A DNA stretch of 64,000 nucleotides, taken from Tamarix chinensis. Its lineage: Eukaryota > Streptophyta > Magnoliopsida > Caryophyllales > Tamaricaceae. The notes below the pieces were generated by a model. That model searched no databases. It was not told where the DNA came from and worked only from the letters and a program-made list of their open reading frames with translations. Where the stretch lies: contig CM060177.1 of NCBI GenBank assembly GCA_030549775.1, positions 70,291,638 to 70,355,637 on the forward strand, read 5' to 3'. Positions 13,060 through 24,215 of this stretch are shown here, one piece after another. Position numbers and translations under genes: made by a program. Position 1 is the stretch's first letter; every line of letters begins with the position of its first letter.

Positions 13060-14880
13060 GATGAGACAAGTAGAGTTGAGAGTGATGATAAATTGACATG
13101 TAGGATCTAATGAAGATGTAATAGGAGCATGAACTTATTTATTGTGGAGTACAAGATGATATGGATAAAAATTTGACACTTGATGAGCAATGACAAGATG
13201 GTGATATTGGTGCTCCATCAGATGATATTATAGGTGATCACCAAGGAGCTCTTATAGATGAACCATAAACTCCACTTAGGAGGTTCACTAGAGATCATAA
13301 ACCTTATTCTAGAGTCTTTATAAGATTATGTGCTTTTAACTGATGTGGGATAGCTCAAGTCTTGTAAATAGGTTGTTAAAAGTGGATATAAAGATAGATT
13401 ACTTGAAGCAATTCAAGATGAGATACAATCTTTATATGAAAACCATACCTTTGAGCCTATGAAGTTGCCTACATGTAAGAGAGATTTTAAGAATCGATGG
13501 GTTTACAAGTTGAAGTAAGAAGAGAAATCTTCAGCCCCATGATATAAATCTAGGTTGGTGATTAAAGGCTTCAAGAAAAATAAAGGTGTTAATTTTGGAG
13601 AAATGTTTTTCCTATTGCGAAAGTATCTTTAATATGAGTTATGCTAGACTTGGTTGCTACTCTTGTTATAAAGGTTTAGAAAATAGATGTGAAGACTTCT
13701 TTCTTACAAGGTGAGTTGCACAAAGAGATTAACATGGAGTAGCCATGGGTTTTTTAGGTGAAAGGTAAGGAAGACCATGTCTGGAAGCTTAAGAAAATTA
13801 TATATGGATTGAAACAGGCATATAGGTAGTGGTATAGGAGGTTTATATCTATCATCAAATAACATGGTTACAAGAATACTACATTAGATCATTTTTTTTT
13901 CTTATAGAAATGTGATGATGGTGATTTCATCATATTATTACTCTATGTTTATGATGTGCTCATTGATAGAAAAGACTCTTATAGAATTGAGAAGCATAAG
14001 CGAGAGTTAATAAAGTCTTTTTTAATGAAATACTTGGGTCCAACAAAGCAAATTCTTGGATTTAGAATTATTCAAGATAAAGGAGCTAAGAAGTTGTGGC
14101 TATCTCTATTGATTTACATTGAGAAGAAACTTTAGAGATTTAGGATGGAGAATGTTAATGTCGTAGGAACTCTACTTACTCCTCACTTGGAGTTGAGCTC
14201 TAAGCAATGTATCTATATGATACATAGAAGCAAGAGATGAAGAGAATTACTTATTCATCCATTATGGGTAGTTTGATGTATGTTATGGTGTGTGCGAGAT
14301 ATGATATTGCTCATGTTGTTGGAGCTATTAGCAAGTTCCTTTCTAAATCAGATAGAGAGCATTAGAATGTAATAAAGTGGACATATAGATATCTCCATGA
14401 CATTTCTATTTTTTATTTTGGAGCTGGTCATTAAGGGATATATTGATTCATATATATATGTAAATTTTGACTCGAGGAAATATACTAAAGCTGCTTGATC
14501 TCGTTTATAGGGAGAGGAGTGTCATAGCAATCTAGATTTTAGAAATGTGTTACTTTGTAGACTACAGAAGTAGAGTTCATTGTTTTGATGGAAGCTATTA
14601 AGAAGCTGTTATAGATAAAGAACTTTCTTCGAGATATTGGTTTTGTTTAAGAAATATATGTTCTCCTTTGTGAGGACCAAAGTACTATACATCTTGGTAA
14701 GAATCCTACCTTCCATTCTAGATCAAAACACATTGATACATGATAAAATTGGATATGTGATGTTTAGGATGCTAAGTTGCTAGAGGTTAAGAAGGTACAC
14801 GCTAATGATAATAGGGTTGATATGTTAACAAAATTCATACTAATATGGAAGTTTGAGGTTTGTTGTATAATTGTTAGAAT
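13060..14880 (+). pseudogene. Copia pol remnant (end of integrase, RT, RNase H)
   Basis: The + strand, broken by many stops and shifts, encodes recognisable copia landmarks in order. A basic 'PLRRFTRDH' linker lies near 13275. 'NRWVYKLK' lies near 13495, followed by 'KIDVKTSFLQGELHKEI' (about 13685) and 'WKLKKIIYGLKQAYR' (about 13780). The catalytic YVDD box reads YVYD (13944-13955). The RNase H/end block 'KNPTFHSRSKHID' lies near 14700. The altered catalytic box and frequent stops make it non-functional. Confidence 0.85.
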
Positions 14881-14916
14881 GGTGATCACCTCCCCATAGT
14901 TTGGACGGGGAGAATT

Positions 14917-15715
14917 TGTTAGGGATTTTAGGCTCCCTCCTATGTGGTAAAGCTCATTATCAAACTAATGTTACCTTTGTCAATTTTTTAATGACCTAAC
15001 TTTAGGAAGGCTAATTATACACTAAAAAAGTGTTGTGGGAAGGTGAGTAAATCTGAGAAATAATGAGACTTGAATCCTGTAAGTGATAGAGAGAAAAATA
15101 AAAAACTTATGCTATTATTCTCTTTGACATAGGTTTGATCAATTCAAAGATTTAGACTTGTTCACCATTGGATCATGATGATTATTTTGACACAAGCTTT
15201 CTAGGATACCAATCTTAATTATGAATGGTGGATATTTAATTTTATGATCTCTACATTAGGTTTTTATTGGTATTTTAGTGGGCATTTTTGTTTAGTATAG
15301 TTTAAGATCAATTGAGTAGTCTATTATACTCAGTTTTAGCATAAATTTAGCAATGTTTATTTTAACATCTTGTTATTTTTATTATAAAAGGGATTGCTAA
15401 TTTGTGGCCTGTAGATTAGCCATTAGATGTTTTTATATCACTATTTTTGAGGGTTTTTAAACTCTTTTTTTTAGTATTGCAATTGTTGTCTAGTTGAGCT
15501 ATTTTAGGTTGATGATTATAACTAATTACCACTTGAATACTAATTCTTTTCTCTTAGGTTTCTCACAATTCTAGTTTGCTAAGTTAATGATAATATCCCA
15601 TGGTTATTTTCCTTTTGTATTAGAAAATGTTTTTGCATAAATTTTGTATCATTGATTTGTTTTTGTTTGTAATTTATGGTAAGTGTTGTTGATCGATTAT
15701 CCTTTTGTCCTATCT
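14917..15715 (+). repeat. Copia 3' LTR
   Basis: It starts TGTTAGGG directly after the polypurine tract and ends at about tcctatct, before aatga. Its last ~78 bp (from about 15638) were copied into the tandem duplication and reappear at 36179-36257. Confidence 0.75.
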
Positions 15716-16522
15716 AATGAGTATTTGACCCTTGGCTTGTGCACCTTTTTATAAGATTCTTCCATTTTTCACAAAGAACAAAAGCAAAATTTCAAGTCCC
15801 TAAAGCATCATTTAGTGAGAGATGAGGTCATGAGGTCTTAGGGATATAAATAGAATGGATATTAAAAAAAATATGATGGGTTTTATCTAATGGATATGAA
15901 TAAATGGATACGGATATGGATACGGAGGATGAAAAAAAATACCCATTGGGTTTGGGTATGGATGCGGATATGGAATATCCGAATTTGTACCTATACCCTG
16001 TAACACCCCCAAATTTACTACTAAAAAATTTCGTTTAATTTAAAGAGGTTTAGCAGAAACAAACAGATAAAACTGTGAATTCGGGGGCATTACCGCCACA
16101 CTTAGTACCAGATCGATTCACTTCTACCGACCCGATACTAAGTGCTAAGGCTAAAAAGAATAACACCAAAAACGAGTCATTAGTAAAGCATAAGTTCTAA
16201 GGAATTAGAGTACGAAAGTCAATAGTTACAATCCGAAGTACAATTTAAAAGTACCAAATGTCAGAGGACATAAAATAATGGAATAAACAAAGTACGATAA
16301 TACAAAGAAATAGGACGGGGATGCTCTCCGGCCACGTCACTCTCGGCCCCCAAGCTAGATTCAGACTCAACTCTCAGCCCTGAAAGTGTCACAGACATCG
16401 TCCCCTACCTACAAAACTTAGATGGGTCTTCTGCTCGTGGGAATGAGCAGCACCCATGAAACAGGTGGTTAGTACACTACGTACTGAGTAAGGGAACAAA
16501 CGCACTAAGGCCCACATACATA

Positions 16523-16658
16523 GAAATACGTGACGTAGCAGACATAGCACGTGAATAATAAACAATAACACAGATGAACAATGCTGGACAGAAATACAGG
16601 ACAAAGCAGACATAGCACGTGAATGAAAAACAATAACCCAAATGAACAATGCTGGTCA
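16523..16658 (+). repeat. Two 68-bp tandem units in LTR B
   Basis: 16523-16590 and 16591-16658 are near-identical copies. Both contain gaaatac.., 'gcagacatagcacgtgaat' and 'gaacaatgctgg'. They produce similar-looking overlapping minus-strand frames, which is a repeat effect and not a gene. Confidence 0.9.
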
Positions 16659-16734
16659 TGAATCAGATAACTTTCTCATTAGATCTCTGATAATTATAAA
16701 CAATTCACATCATATTCTTTATCAATCCATGTGA

Positions 16735-17080
16735 GTGCGGGAACCCCACTATTATAGCCTGTGGAACGGTCACGAGGGCCATGCCATGCCACTATTATAG
16801 CCGGTGGACCGGTCATGAGGGTAATATACCCTGCCACTATTATTTGTCGGTAGACTGGTCTGGCCCCGACTCACACGGTGTTCCACTGTAAATATTAGTA
16901 TATTTCCATGTCTTATCACTTTTGCGTTTGGTTTGTTGAGCGCGGAATCCCCCACTATTATAGCCAGTGGAACAGTCACGAGGGCATATGCCGTACCACT
17001 ATTTTAGCCGGTGGAACGGTCGCGAGGGTAGAATACCCTGCCACTATTATAACCTGTGGACCGGTCTGGGTCCGGCTCAA
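16735..17080 (+). repeat. Family minisatellite in LTR B
   Basis: About six units carry 'ccactattatagccggtgg' followed by accggtca or aacggtca and cgagggcatatgcc-like linkers. This is the least degenerate version of the family core repeat. Confidence 0.85.
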
Positions 17081-18429
17081 CATATTCCTCTTTAAGTGAT
17101 TAGTGTCTTAACGTATATTATTCGAGGGTAATTCATCTTTGACATGCATGGTTACAGGGCCTCAACACATCACATCATAACTTATGATATATTCTTACTA
17201 TCATATACTAATGAGGACACATGCCCACATCTCGATTCAAAGCCACGCCATACATGGAACAGTTAGGATAATGACAGTTAAAACACGACACATAAATTAT
17301 ATAGAACATCCAAGGCACGTAGGATACATGTCACACATTCGGCCTTAGCTACACCCTTGCTCGGTTTAGGTTACCGAGCTATCTTCCGCACTTATATTAA
17401 GCCACTAACACCCTTTATAATTATCATACTTAACACATTTCTCACATCGGAAACCCAAATCATGACCCTCATACTCAACTCTCCCTCATACCTCACTCCT
17501 CCTCATTTATTCTTATTATTTCATTTTTCTTTTTCCACCTTCTCAAATTAGGGTTTCCTTCCCAAACCCTAGGTACCCTTATATGACCCTACGTACTATT
17601 TTTCACCTCGAGCCTCCAGAATCCCAAACAGACCTTCCATTATTTTTCCCATGTCCCAAAGTAACTTTTCATACGTAAGGTTCGCCCCCATGCAGACCTT
17701 AACCTCCCCATGCAAACCCTATCATCTCCAACCTGCCAACTCTATCATTCCCATGCAAACCCTCGTTCTCCCATGTAACCTTATTGTCCCCCACACTTCT
17801 ATTTATTTAATTCCCCTTTTTCTCATCATTTCATAGATTATAGATTACCTAGGTCATCCATACCTACGTTAACCAACGTACTTCCCCTTGATTATCTTAA
17901 TTGCTTGTTTTTCTCTTTCGAGTCCCCACTCAACAACACCTCATCAAATAACCTAGCATGCATGTTGTAGGGGTCACCTCACCTCACATCATATTTGTAG
18001 CATGCCATATAAGTACATACAGACAAGAGCACGAGAACATACCTCGGTTCCACGCTGCGCTATATAATAACACAGATAACATACAGATTATAGCATACAA
18101 CTACACAAGGTATCCAAGGAAGGTAAAACATGCAATACACACAGGTGGCCTTAGTTACGTCCTTACCTAAATCGGCGCCGGGCTTGGAGCACACTCCTAC
18201 ACCTCCTGGGGTTTGACCCGGTTCACCTATAAGGAAGAAATACTAAGGGTCAATCTCCCTCTACCCGAATTATCATAATTTCTATCTTACCCCTATCCTG
18301 GTCTAGTACTATAATTAACATTAATAATAGTAGTTTATAATTAAAGATTATTATTCTCAAGGTAGTTAAGCAAATGATCACTAACGAAGACACGCCTTAG
18401 TAAAATCCATAGTTATTAAGGTAGAGGGT

Positions 18430-18701
18430 TTATTATCAATAATAACGATATTATTATTAAAACCAATAGTAATAGTAAAAATACTAACAATAATAATAAC
18501 AATAATAATAATGATAATAATAATAATAATAACGATAGAAACAACCATGATCTGATAATAATCATAATAATAGTAATAATAGTAAAAATAATAATAATAC
18601 TAACAACAATAATATTGGTGATGATAATAATGATGATAATAGTGCAATTAGGAATAATAATACTAAAATAATAATAATAAGGATAACACCACGATATTAA
18701 G

Positions 18702-18775
<74 letters not shown>

Positions 18776-18883
18776 TGATAGTGAAAATAATGGTGATAGC
18801 AATAACGATAGTAATAATAATAATAATAATAACAATAAGGATAATGACAATAATAATGATAATAACACAACAACAATACAACC

Positions 18884-18925
<42 letters not shown>

Positions 18926-19087
18926 GGAATAATAATAACAATAACAATGATAACGATAATACTAGTAATAATGCAGACAATGATAATAAGAGTACTAAAA
19001 GTAATAGAATTAAGTAATAGTGATAATAAGGATATTAATGATGGTAATAGTAGTTAAAGTAATAAGTGTAGTAATATAATGATAGTA

Positions 19088-19157
<70 letters not shown>

Positions 19158-19203
19158 CAACAACAACAACAACAACAATAATAATAATAATAATAATAAT
19201 GAC

Positions 19204-19241
<38 letters not shown>

Positions 19242-19406
19242 GAATGATAATAATAATGTTGATGACACTAGTAATAATAATAATACTAAGGGTAAGAACA
19301 ATAATAATAATAATAATGGCAACTACCACCACCATAACCATATTATTAATAATAATGATAATGATAATAATATTAATAGTGACAATGCTAGTATTAGTAA
19401 AACTAC

Positions 19407-19446
<40 letters not shown>

Positions 19447-19570
19447 GAGATACTAAAGATGTTAGTCATAGTTAAAGTAACACATATGATAATCATAATA
19501 ATAATAATGATAATAATAATAATAATAGTAATATTAATATTAATCATAATAACACTAATAATAGTGGTTA
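18430..19570 (+). repeat. Compound (AAT)n array, about 1.1 kb
   Basis: Almost continuous AAT repeats with GAT and AAC variants. Pure blocks stand near 18705-18770, 18885-18925, 19085-19240 and 19405-19445. All open frames here (poly-Leu, poly-Ile, poly-Asn and so on) are repeat artefacts. An equivalent array occupies the same place in LTR E. Confidence 0.95.
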
Positions 19571-19619
19571 ATAGTATTAAGTCATTAATCCCTTTTATTT
19601 TTTAAGGTCTAGGGTTCAG

Positions 19620-20640
19620 GGAGTTGGGCAACCTGGCTAGGGAGGTGGTGGCGCCAGCGGCGGTGGAGGAAGGGAAGAGAGGGGGGAAATGGAGGTGGAG
19701 GCTAGGGAAGGGAAACTACGAGAAAGGGGAGGTGTAGGGTGGTAGGGCAGGGTTCTGTGGTCATTTTGGGGGGTGGTGGCCGTGCTGCAAGCGGCGGTAT
19801 GGCTGGCGGCGGCGGCACGAAGGTGGCATAGGGCTGGAAGGGTTGTTTTGGGGAAGGAATTTTTGCATGGATAGGGCGGTACGTGCGGTGCAAGGCAGGG
19901 AGGCTACGGGGGTTGGTTGTGTAGAGGGAGGTGCAGGGAAGATCATGGTGGCAAGCGTAGGCGGAAGGGGTGGCTGACGGCGGAGAAAATGGCGGTTGAA
20001 GGCGGGGCGGCGCGCGACTTTGCTCTCTCTGGGTTCCCAGTTTTCGATCCCGATTAAGGCGGCCTTCAGGGCTATTTATAGGCCAATCGGGATGGGAAAA
20101 TGACAATGATGCGAGGGAGGGTCAGAGGTTAGGCGGATGCGTGTCCGGCGAGGCTGGTCGGCGCAGGTCTGCAGTTGTAGATCGAGATTCGTCGGGTAGA
20201 GAGAGAGGGGTTTCGTGTGGGGAAAGACCGAATCGATTAGTCCAATCTATAGGGGAGACAACGAGGAGGAGAGGGATGAAATGATGGGTGCTGGAGTTGT
20301 CGTTGTAGGCTTTTCTTCCCAGCTGAAACTTTCGTGTTGCAGGCAGCGAAGGACGACGATGCGGGGAAGAAGAAGAAGAAGAAGAGGCTGGACCGGCGGT
20401 CCAGCGGAAAAGAAAAGAAGGAAAGAAAAAGGGCGGGCCGAACTGGCCAGGAGAAAAGGGGAAGGAAGGCGCGCGGGAGAGGGGGCTGGGCCACGAGGGG
20501 TGCTGGGCCTAGCAGGCCGGCCCAGCCGGGGAAAAATAAGGAAGAGAAGGGGAAAGAAAGAAAAAGGAAAAAAAAGGAGGGAGAAAAAGGGGAAAAAGAA
20601 AAGGAAAAAGAAGAGAAAAAAATGGGGGGGGGGTTTGGCT
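19620..20640 (+). repeat. GC- and purine-rich tract of LTR B
   Basis: This block is far richer in G, and in CG dinucleotides, than its surroundings. It starts in ggcggtgg-type sequence and ends in an almost pure A/G run. The frames of 85-142 aa on both strands are low-complexity (Arg/Lys/Gly or Pro/Ser) and resemble no family. Position and composition suggest the promoter-bearing part of the LTR. Confidence 0.7.
20073..20080 (+). promoter_or_regulatory. TATA-like box of LTR B
   Basis: TATTTATA followed by ggccaatcgg inside the GC-rich tract. LTR E has the same TATTTATAGGC at the equivalent place (51994-52004). Conservation between two diverged copies suggests the LTR promoter, so transcription would start about 30 bp downstream. 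This is an inference from position only. Confidence 0.5.
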
Positions 20641-20948
20641 TAATTGATATAATTTGATTAATTTGGGATGTTTAATAAAATAAAAACATTAAAATAATGA
20701 TTAAATTCTCTATTTGGGTTAATTTAGGGATTTTTAAAATTTTTTTTAAATTCCATTTTAATTAACAAAACACCTTAATTTTCTCCAATTATATTATTTA
20801 TAAATTTTATATTAATTTGAAACCATTTTATCATTCTTAACTTAAACAAGGTAATTTATTTAATTAATTTCCAAATAAAATCCTTAATTAGCTTAAAAAT
20901 ACCAACATTCCTTCTTTTTAAAAACACTTATAAAATTCCTCTTAGTTT

Positions 20949-22712
20949 TGGTGTGACCGTAGCTGACACGCAATTTAAACCCTCTTGTTGTCAATTGTAG
21001 CACTGGTAAATAGGGTATCGTTCTAGGCCGGGGATTGAGAGGGCTCACTTCTATCTAACTAGCTTAAAAAATAATTAAAACTAAAAATAAAAATAAAAAA
21101 ACCTGAATAACACTAAATAAATAAATAAATAAAAATACTAATGGGGGATTATAAAAATAAAAATAATAAAATGAATAAATAAAATAAACTAATAATGAAA
21201 ATAATAGGAAACCGCAGATATAAGAAATATGTTAGGGAAATAAAAATCCACCACTAGACTAGGTTGTAATATAATATTTATCTCTAAGTCATCTTTTAAT
21301 CGTGAAAATGAGATCGACCAAGTTGCACACCAAAAGCAGGTCTATACACCTTATATTACTTCCCTTAATTAAATTAATACGACAAAGCCCCAATATTAAC
21401 CCTATTAAATACTAGCAGTATAGCAGCAACAAGCGGCTCCTATATCTAACTAGATTTAATGCATTAAGTGTAAGTGGAAGGCTGTCAATCTAAGTACCCA
21501 AACTAGTACAAAAAGCATGTCTAGCTATATTTCCTTTCCTTGACCCACACGTATCGAAACGTTTTACAACTTCGGTTAGAATCACAAAACGATTAGGTGA
21601 ATTGTTATCTAACCTAGCTGCAATTTATACATATAAATTCTAGTGTATTTAGATGGCCACCTAGCAAGCAATTAATCCTACATACTGTCACTTATGAGGT
21701 ACCAGAACAAGGCATGCACCAAATAAACTATACTTGACAGAATTATACATATAAACGATAGCAATTAATATAGAGTCAAGAAACAATCTCACGAAACAAA
21801 GAAAATAAAGTTATAATTCAAATCCTAATCTAGGGTTTCAAATTATTCCCTAACAATAAATAATCAGCCAGCCATAATTAAAGAATTAATTACACAGAAA
21901 TATATATCTAAAATATAAATTAAAAATAAGAGAAAGAAATAACCGGAATTAATTTTGGATAAAAGATCAAGAATTTATTCAGATAAAAATTAATTTTATC
22001 TGAAATAAATTCTACCGGGTATTAAATTCTTCCTCTAATTTTTCTTTCTCTCGGCACCTCAATTTCCATGTAAAAATTCTTTTTCTTTTTTTCTTTTTCC
22101 GCCCGGTTGACGCTGACGGCGCTGAGTCCGTGCGTCTACTTCGCCTCGAAGTCTGGGCCTCCCTTGTGATGCGCGTCGAGGCTCTACCGCCCTCGCTCTT
22201 CTCTGCTGCGTTCCACCGAGCCTCCGAAGGCTCTCCGGCTCTTTCTTTCCTGCGGGCCCTCTTGGGTGCCTAACGGCAGAGGCAACCCTCCTGAAGACCG
22301 TCCTCCTCTCTCAATTAATGCCTCACGCCTTTATAAAATTTTTGTACCTTTGCCACATCAGCCCTCGCCCGACTTCTTTTCTTTTTCTTCTTTGACGCTC
22401 CGTTTGGTTAGCTTTAGTGGCGTTTAGGCCTTCGGCTTTTGGCCGTTGGTCCAAACGTCGACTTTTTTTTTCTAATTTTTTTTTCTTTTATTTAAAAATA
22501 ATAATACCTGCAAAATAAAATTCAATAAATATTAATAAATAATATTTTATTCTAAATTTACTTAATTTATATTATTTTAGCTCAAATAATAAAATTTATG
22601 CAATTTTTATCACTTAAGCATAAAACAATAATTATTCCCCTATATTAGCCAAATAAACTACCAAAAACTAAGATTATAAGGGTATAAAATGTGTCAAAAT
22701 ATGAACTCATGA
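20949..22712 (-). mobile_element. Solo LTR (Tat/Athila-like) nested in LTR B
   Basis: 1,764 bp flanked by exact agttt duplications (20944-20948 and 22713-22717). LTR E continues across the equivalent point without interruption (cttcttaatttaccctaattaa), which supplies the empty site. Read on the minus strand, it starts TCATGAGTTC (canonical TG mutated) and ends GGTCACACCA. It has a TTATAAA box (22330-22336 region) downstream of a GC-rich segment (about 22100-22450). The ending includes 'gataccctatttaccagtg', 'caattgacaa' and 'gtttaaattgcgtgtca', a style I associate with Tat/Athila-lineage gypsy LTRs. No coding sequence is present. Confidence 0.78.
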
Positions 22713-23829
22713 AGTTTACCCTAACTAACTTCCTTTTATTCAATAAAAGTAAATTATTTTGGTTAAACTCCCACATAAAAACCTTATTTAATAATATATG
22801 ATAGAGATTAGGGTTTTGGGGCATTTCATACCCATACCTATACCTATGCCTATATCCGTATCTATTTGCCCAATATATAATTAACTTTTTACCCTAAATT
22901 TAAAAATAAAAATAGTAAAAATTAAGGTTAAATTTATCATTTGTCTTAATTCTAAATTGGTTTATCCATCGAATAATAGATTTATCCACCGATAATATCC
23001 GTTAATGGTAAATGGATATCCAACGGATATTGATATGGATGTGTTAGTGGATACCCACTCGGGAATGCATACAGATTCGGGTATGGATTTTCTTATTAGG
23101 TACAAATATGGGTATAGGTATACCCACCCTGAATCGGCCCCGTTTACATCCCTATAATGTTACACCCTAAGTTTTACTACTAAAAACTTCATTTTACAAC
23201 GGAAGTATTTAAGTAAAAAATTGGGAGGTTACCACCATAATTGACATAAGTCTAGTTTATTCAACCATCTTTATATCAATCACAAGGCTAAAATCATTTA
23301 TAGTAACAACACAAGGTAATTAGAATGAAAGAAAAATGTATAATATAATATGAGTTTTGAGATTAAATCTTAGTTATAATAAACAAAATAAAAAGTAGGA
23401 ATACCATGGATCAAGAGTCGAAAAAGTTATCCTAGTAAATACATCTACGATATGACATTACTCTTCATCCAAACACTCAGTACATATAAGATCACTCATT
23501 ACCACATGGCGTATCATAGGCATCATAGTCATCTAGGGGATCTTCTAAGACCTACGCACAAGAATTAGGGTCTCCTAACTTTGGAAATGAGAAACACCCA
23601 TAACAAGGTGGTTAATATTCTATGTACTGAGGAAGGGAACAATACTAATGAATTAGGGTTAAGAATAACACATGCATTTAGAACAGGTGATAAGTATACA
23701 TTGAAATAGATAAAACATCTCATAAGATATATAGTGATCCAGGCGTTTTAATTATATATAACCATTTTCATTATTTTATATACATTGAGTATATGAATCC
23801 TAATATTCTTAAACTAATGGAACAATCTG

Positions 23830-24215
23830 AAAAAAAAATTTCGGGAGAGAACACACCTGAGCCACTATTATCATTAGGTGGAATGGTTTTGAAAATGTCA
23901 CCTTCTCAGGGTAGGATGCTCTTGAACCACTATTATCTCTGGTAGAATGGATATCAAAACATTACATTGGTCTTGAGTCACGTATTCTTCCACTTTAAAT
24001 CATTGGCATCTTTTACATACATTATACTATTATATTTTCATTCACGATGAGAATGGACCCCACTATTCTTAATTCGGTGGAATGGAATAAAACACCTTCT
24101 TAGGAAAAAATGCTCAAGAGCCACTATTATCTCTATTAGAATTGATATTAAAAACATCATCTTCTTGGGAAAAAATGCTCCTGAGCTACTATTATCTCCA
24201 GTAGAACAAAATATA
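23830..24215 (+). repeat. Family minisatellite in LTR C
   Basis: Several units of about 60-65 bp with 'gagccactattatc..c..gtggaatgg', then a linker of the type aaaa-catcacctt-ct. They match those at 37555-37935 in LTR D. Confidence 0.75.

Larger units (their letters stand above)
12234..15715 (+). mobile_element. Ty1/copia retrotransposon, internally deleted
   Basis: Two diverged LTRs (about 12234-13057 and 14917-15715) flank a decayed pol fragment. The right LTR begins TGTTAGGG, preceded by a polypurine tract (about 14902-14916, ggacggggagaa). The flanks gatga (12229-12233) and aatga (15716-15720) are a decayed 5-bp target duplication. The duplicated copy of the right flank at 36258-36262 still reads gatga, which supports this. 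The internal region is only about 1.86 kb, so gag, protease and most of integrase have been deleted. No primer-binding site is recognisable after the left LTR. Confidence 0.8.
15999..22828 (+). mobile_element. Giant solo LTR, copy B (6.83 kb with nested LTR)
   Basis: It begins TGTAACACCCCC and ends GGGGCATTTCA, with an exact 5-bp duplication taccc at 15994-15998 and 22829-22833. It landed inside the hAT MITE of duplication copy 1. The head (15999-16165) shows the family block 'accgccacacttagtacc ... actaagtgctaaggctaaaa'. Further features are a 68-bp tandem repeat, the family minisatellite, a long AAT array, a GC- and purine-rich tract with a TATA-like box, and a nested solo LTR (20949-22712). 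Without the nested insert it is about 5.06 kb. The exact duplication suggests it is younger than A and F. Confidence 0.88.
15839..23154 (+). mobile_element. hAT-type MITE, copy 1, split by LTR B
   Basis: Left piece 15839-15998, right piece 22834-23154, about 481 bp together. The ends TAGGGATATAAAT and CGTTTACATCCCTA form an imperfect terminal inverted repeat. The 8-bp flank tgaggtct (15831-15838) is its left target duplication. The interior is low-complexity (ggatatggatacgg and cctatacc runs) and encodes nothing. Assignment to hAT rests on the 8-bp duplication and the TAGGG-type ends. Confidence 0.75.

Noticed and set aside
16389..16659. Overlapping 86-aa and 60-aa minus-strand frames with repeated similar segments
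   Set aside because: The internal similarity is due to the 68-bp tandem duplication in LTR B. They are not separate genes.
18416..19547. Open frames of poly-Leu, poly-Ile, poly-Asn and similar, up to 150 aa
   Set aside because: They are six-frame readings of an AAT microsatellite. Overlapping frames on both strands are equally open, and no coding signal exists.
20215..20657. 142-aa and 107-aa Lys/Arg/Gly-rich frames
   Set aside because: Low-complexity translation of the purine-rich tract of LTR B. The same kind of frame appears in every family copy without sequence conservation.
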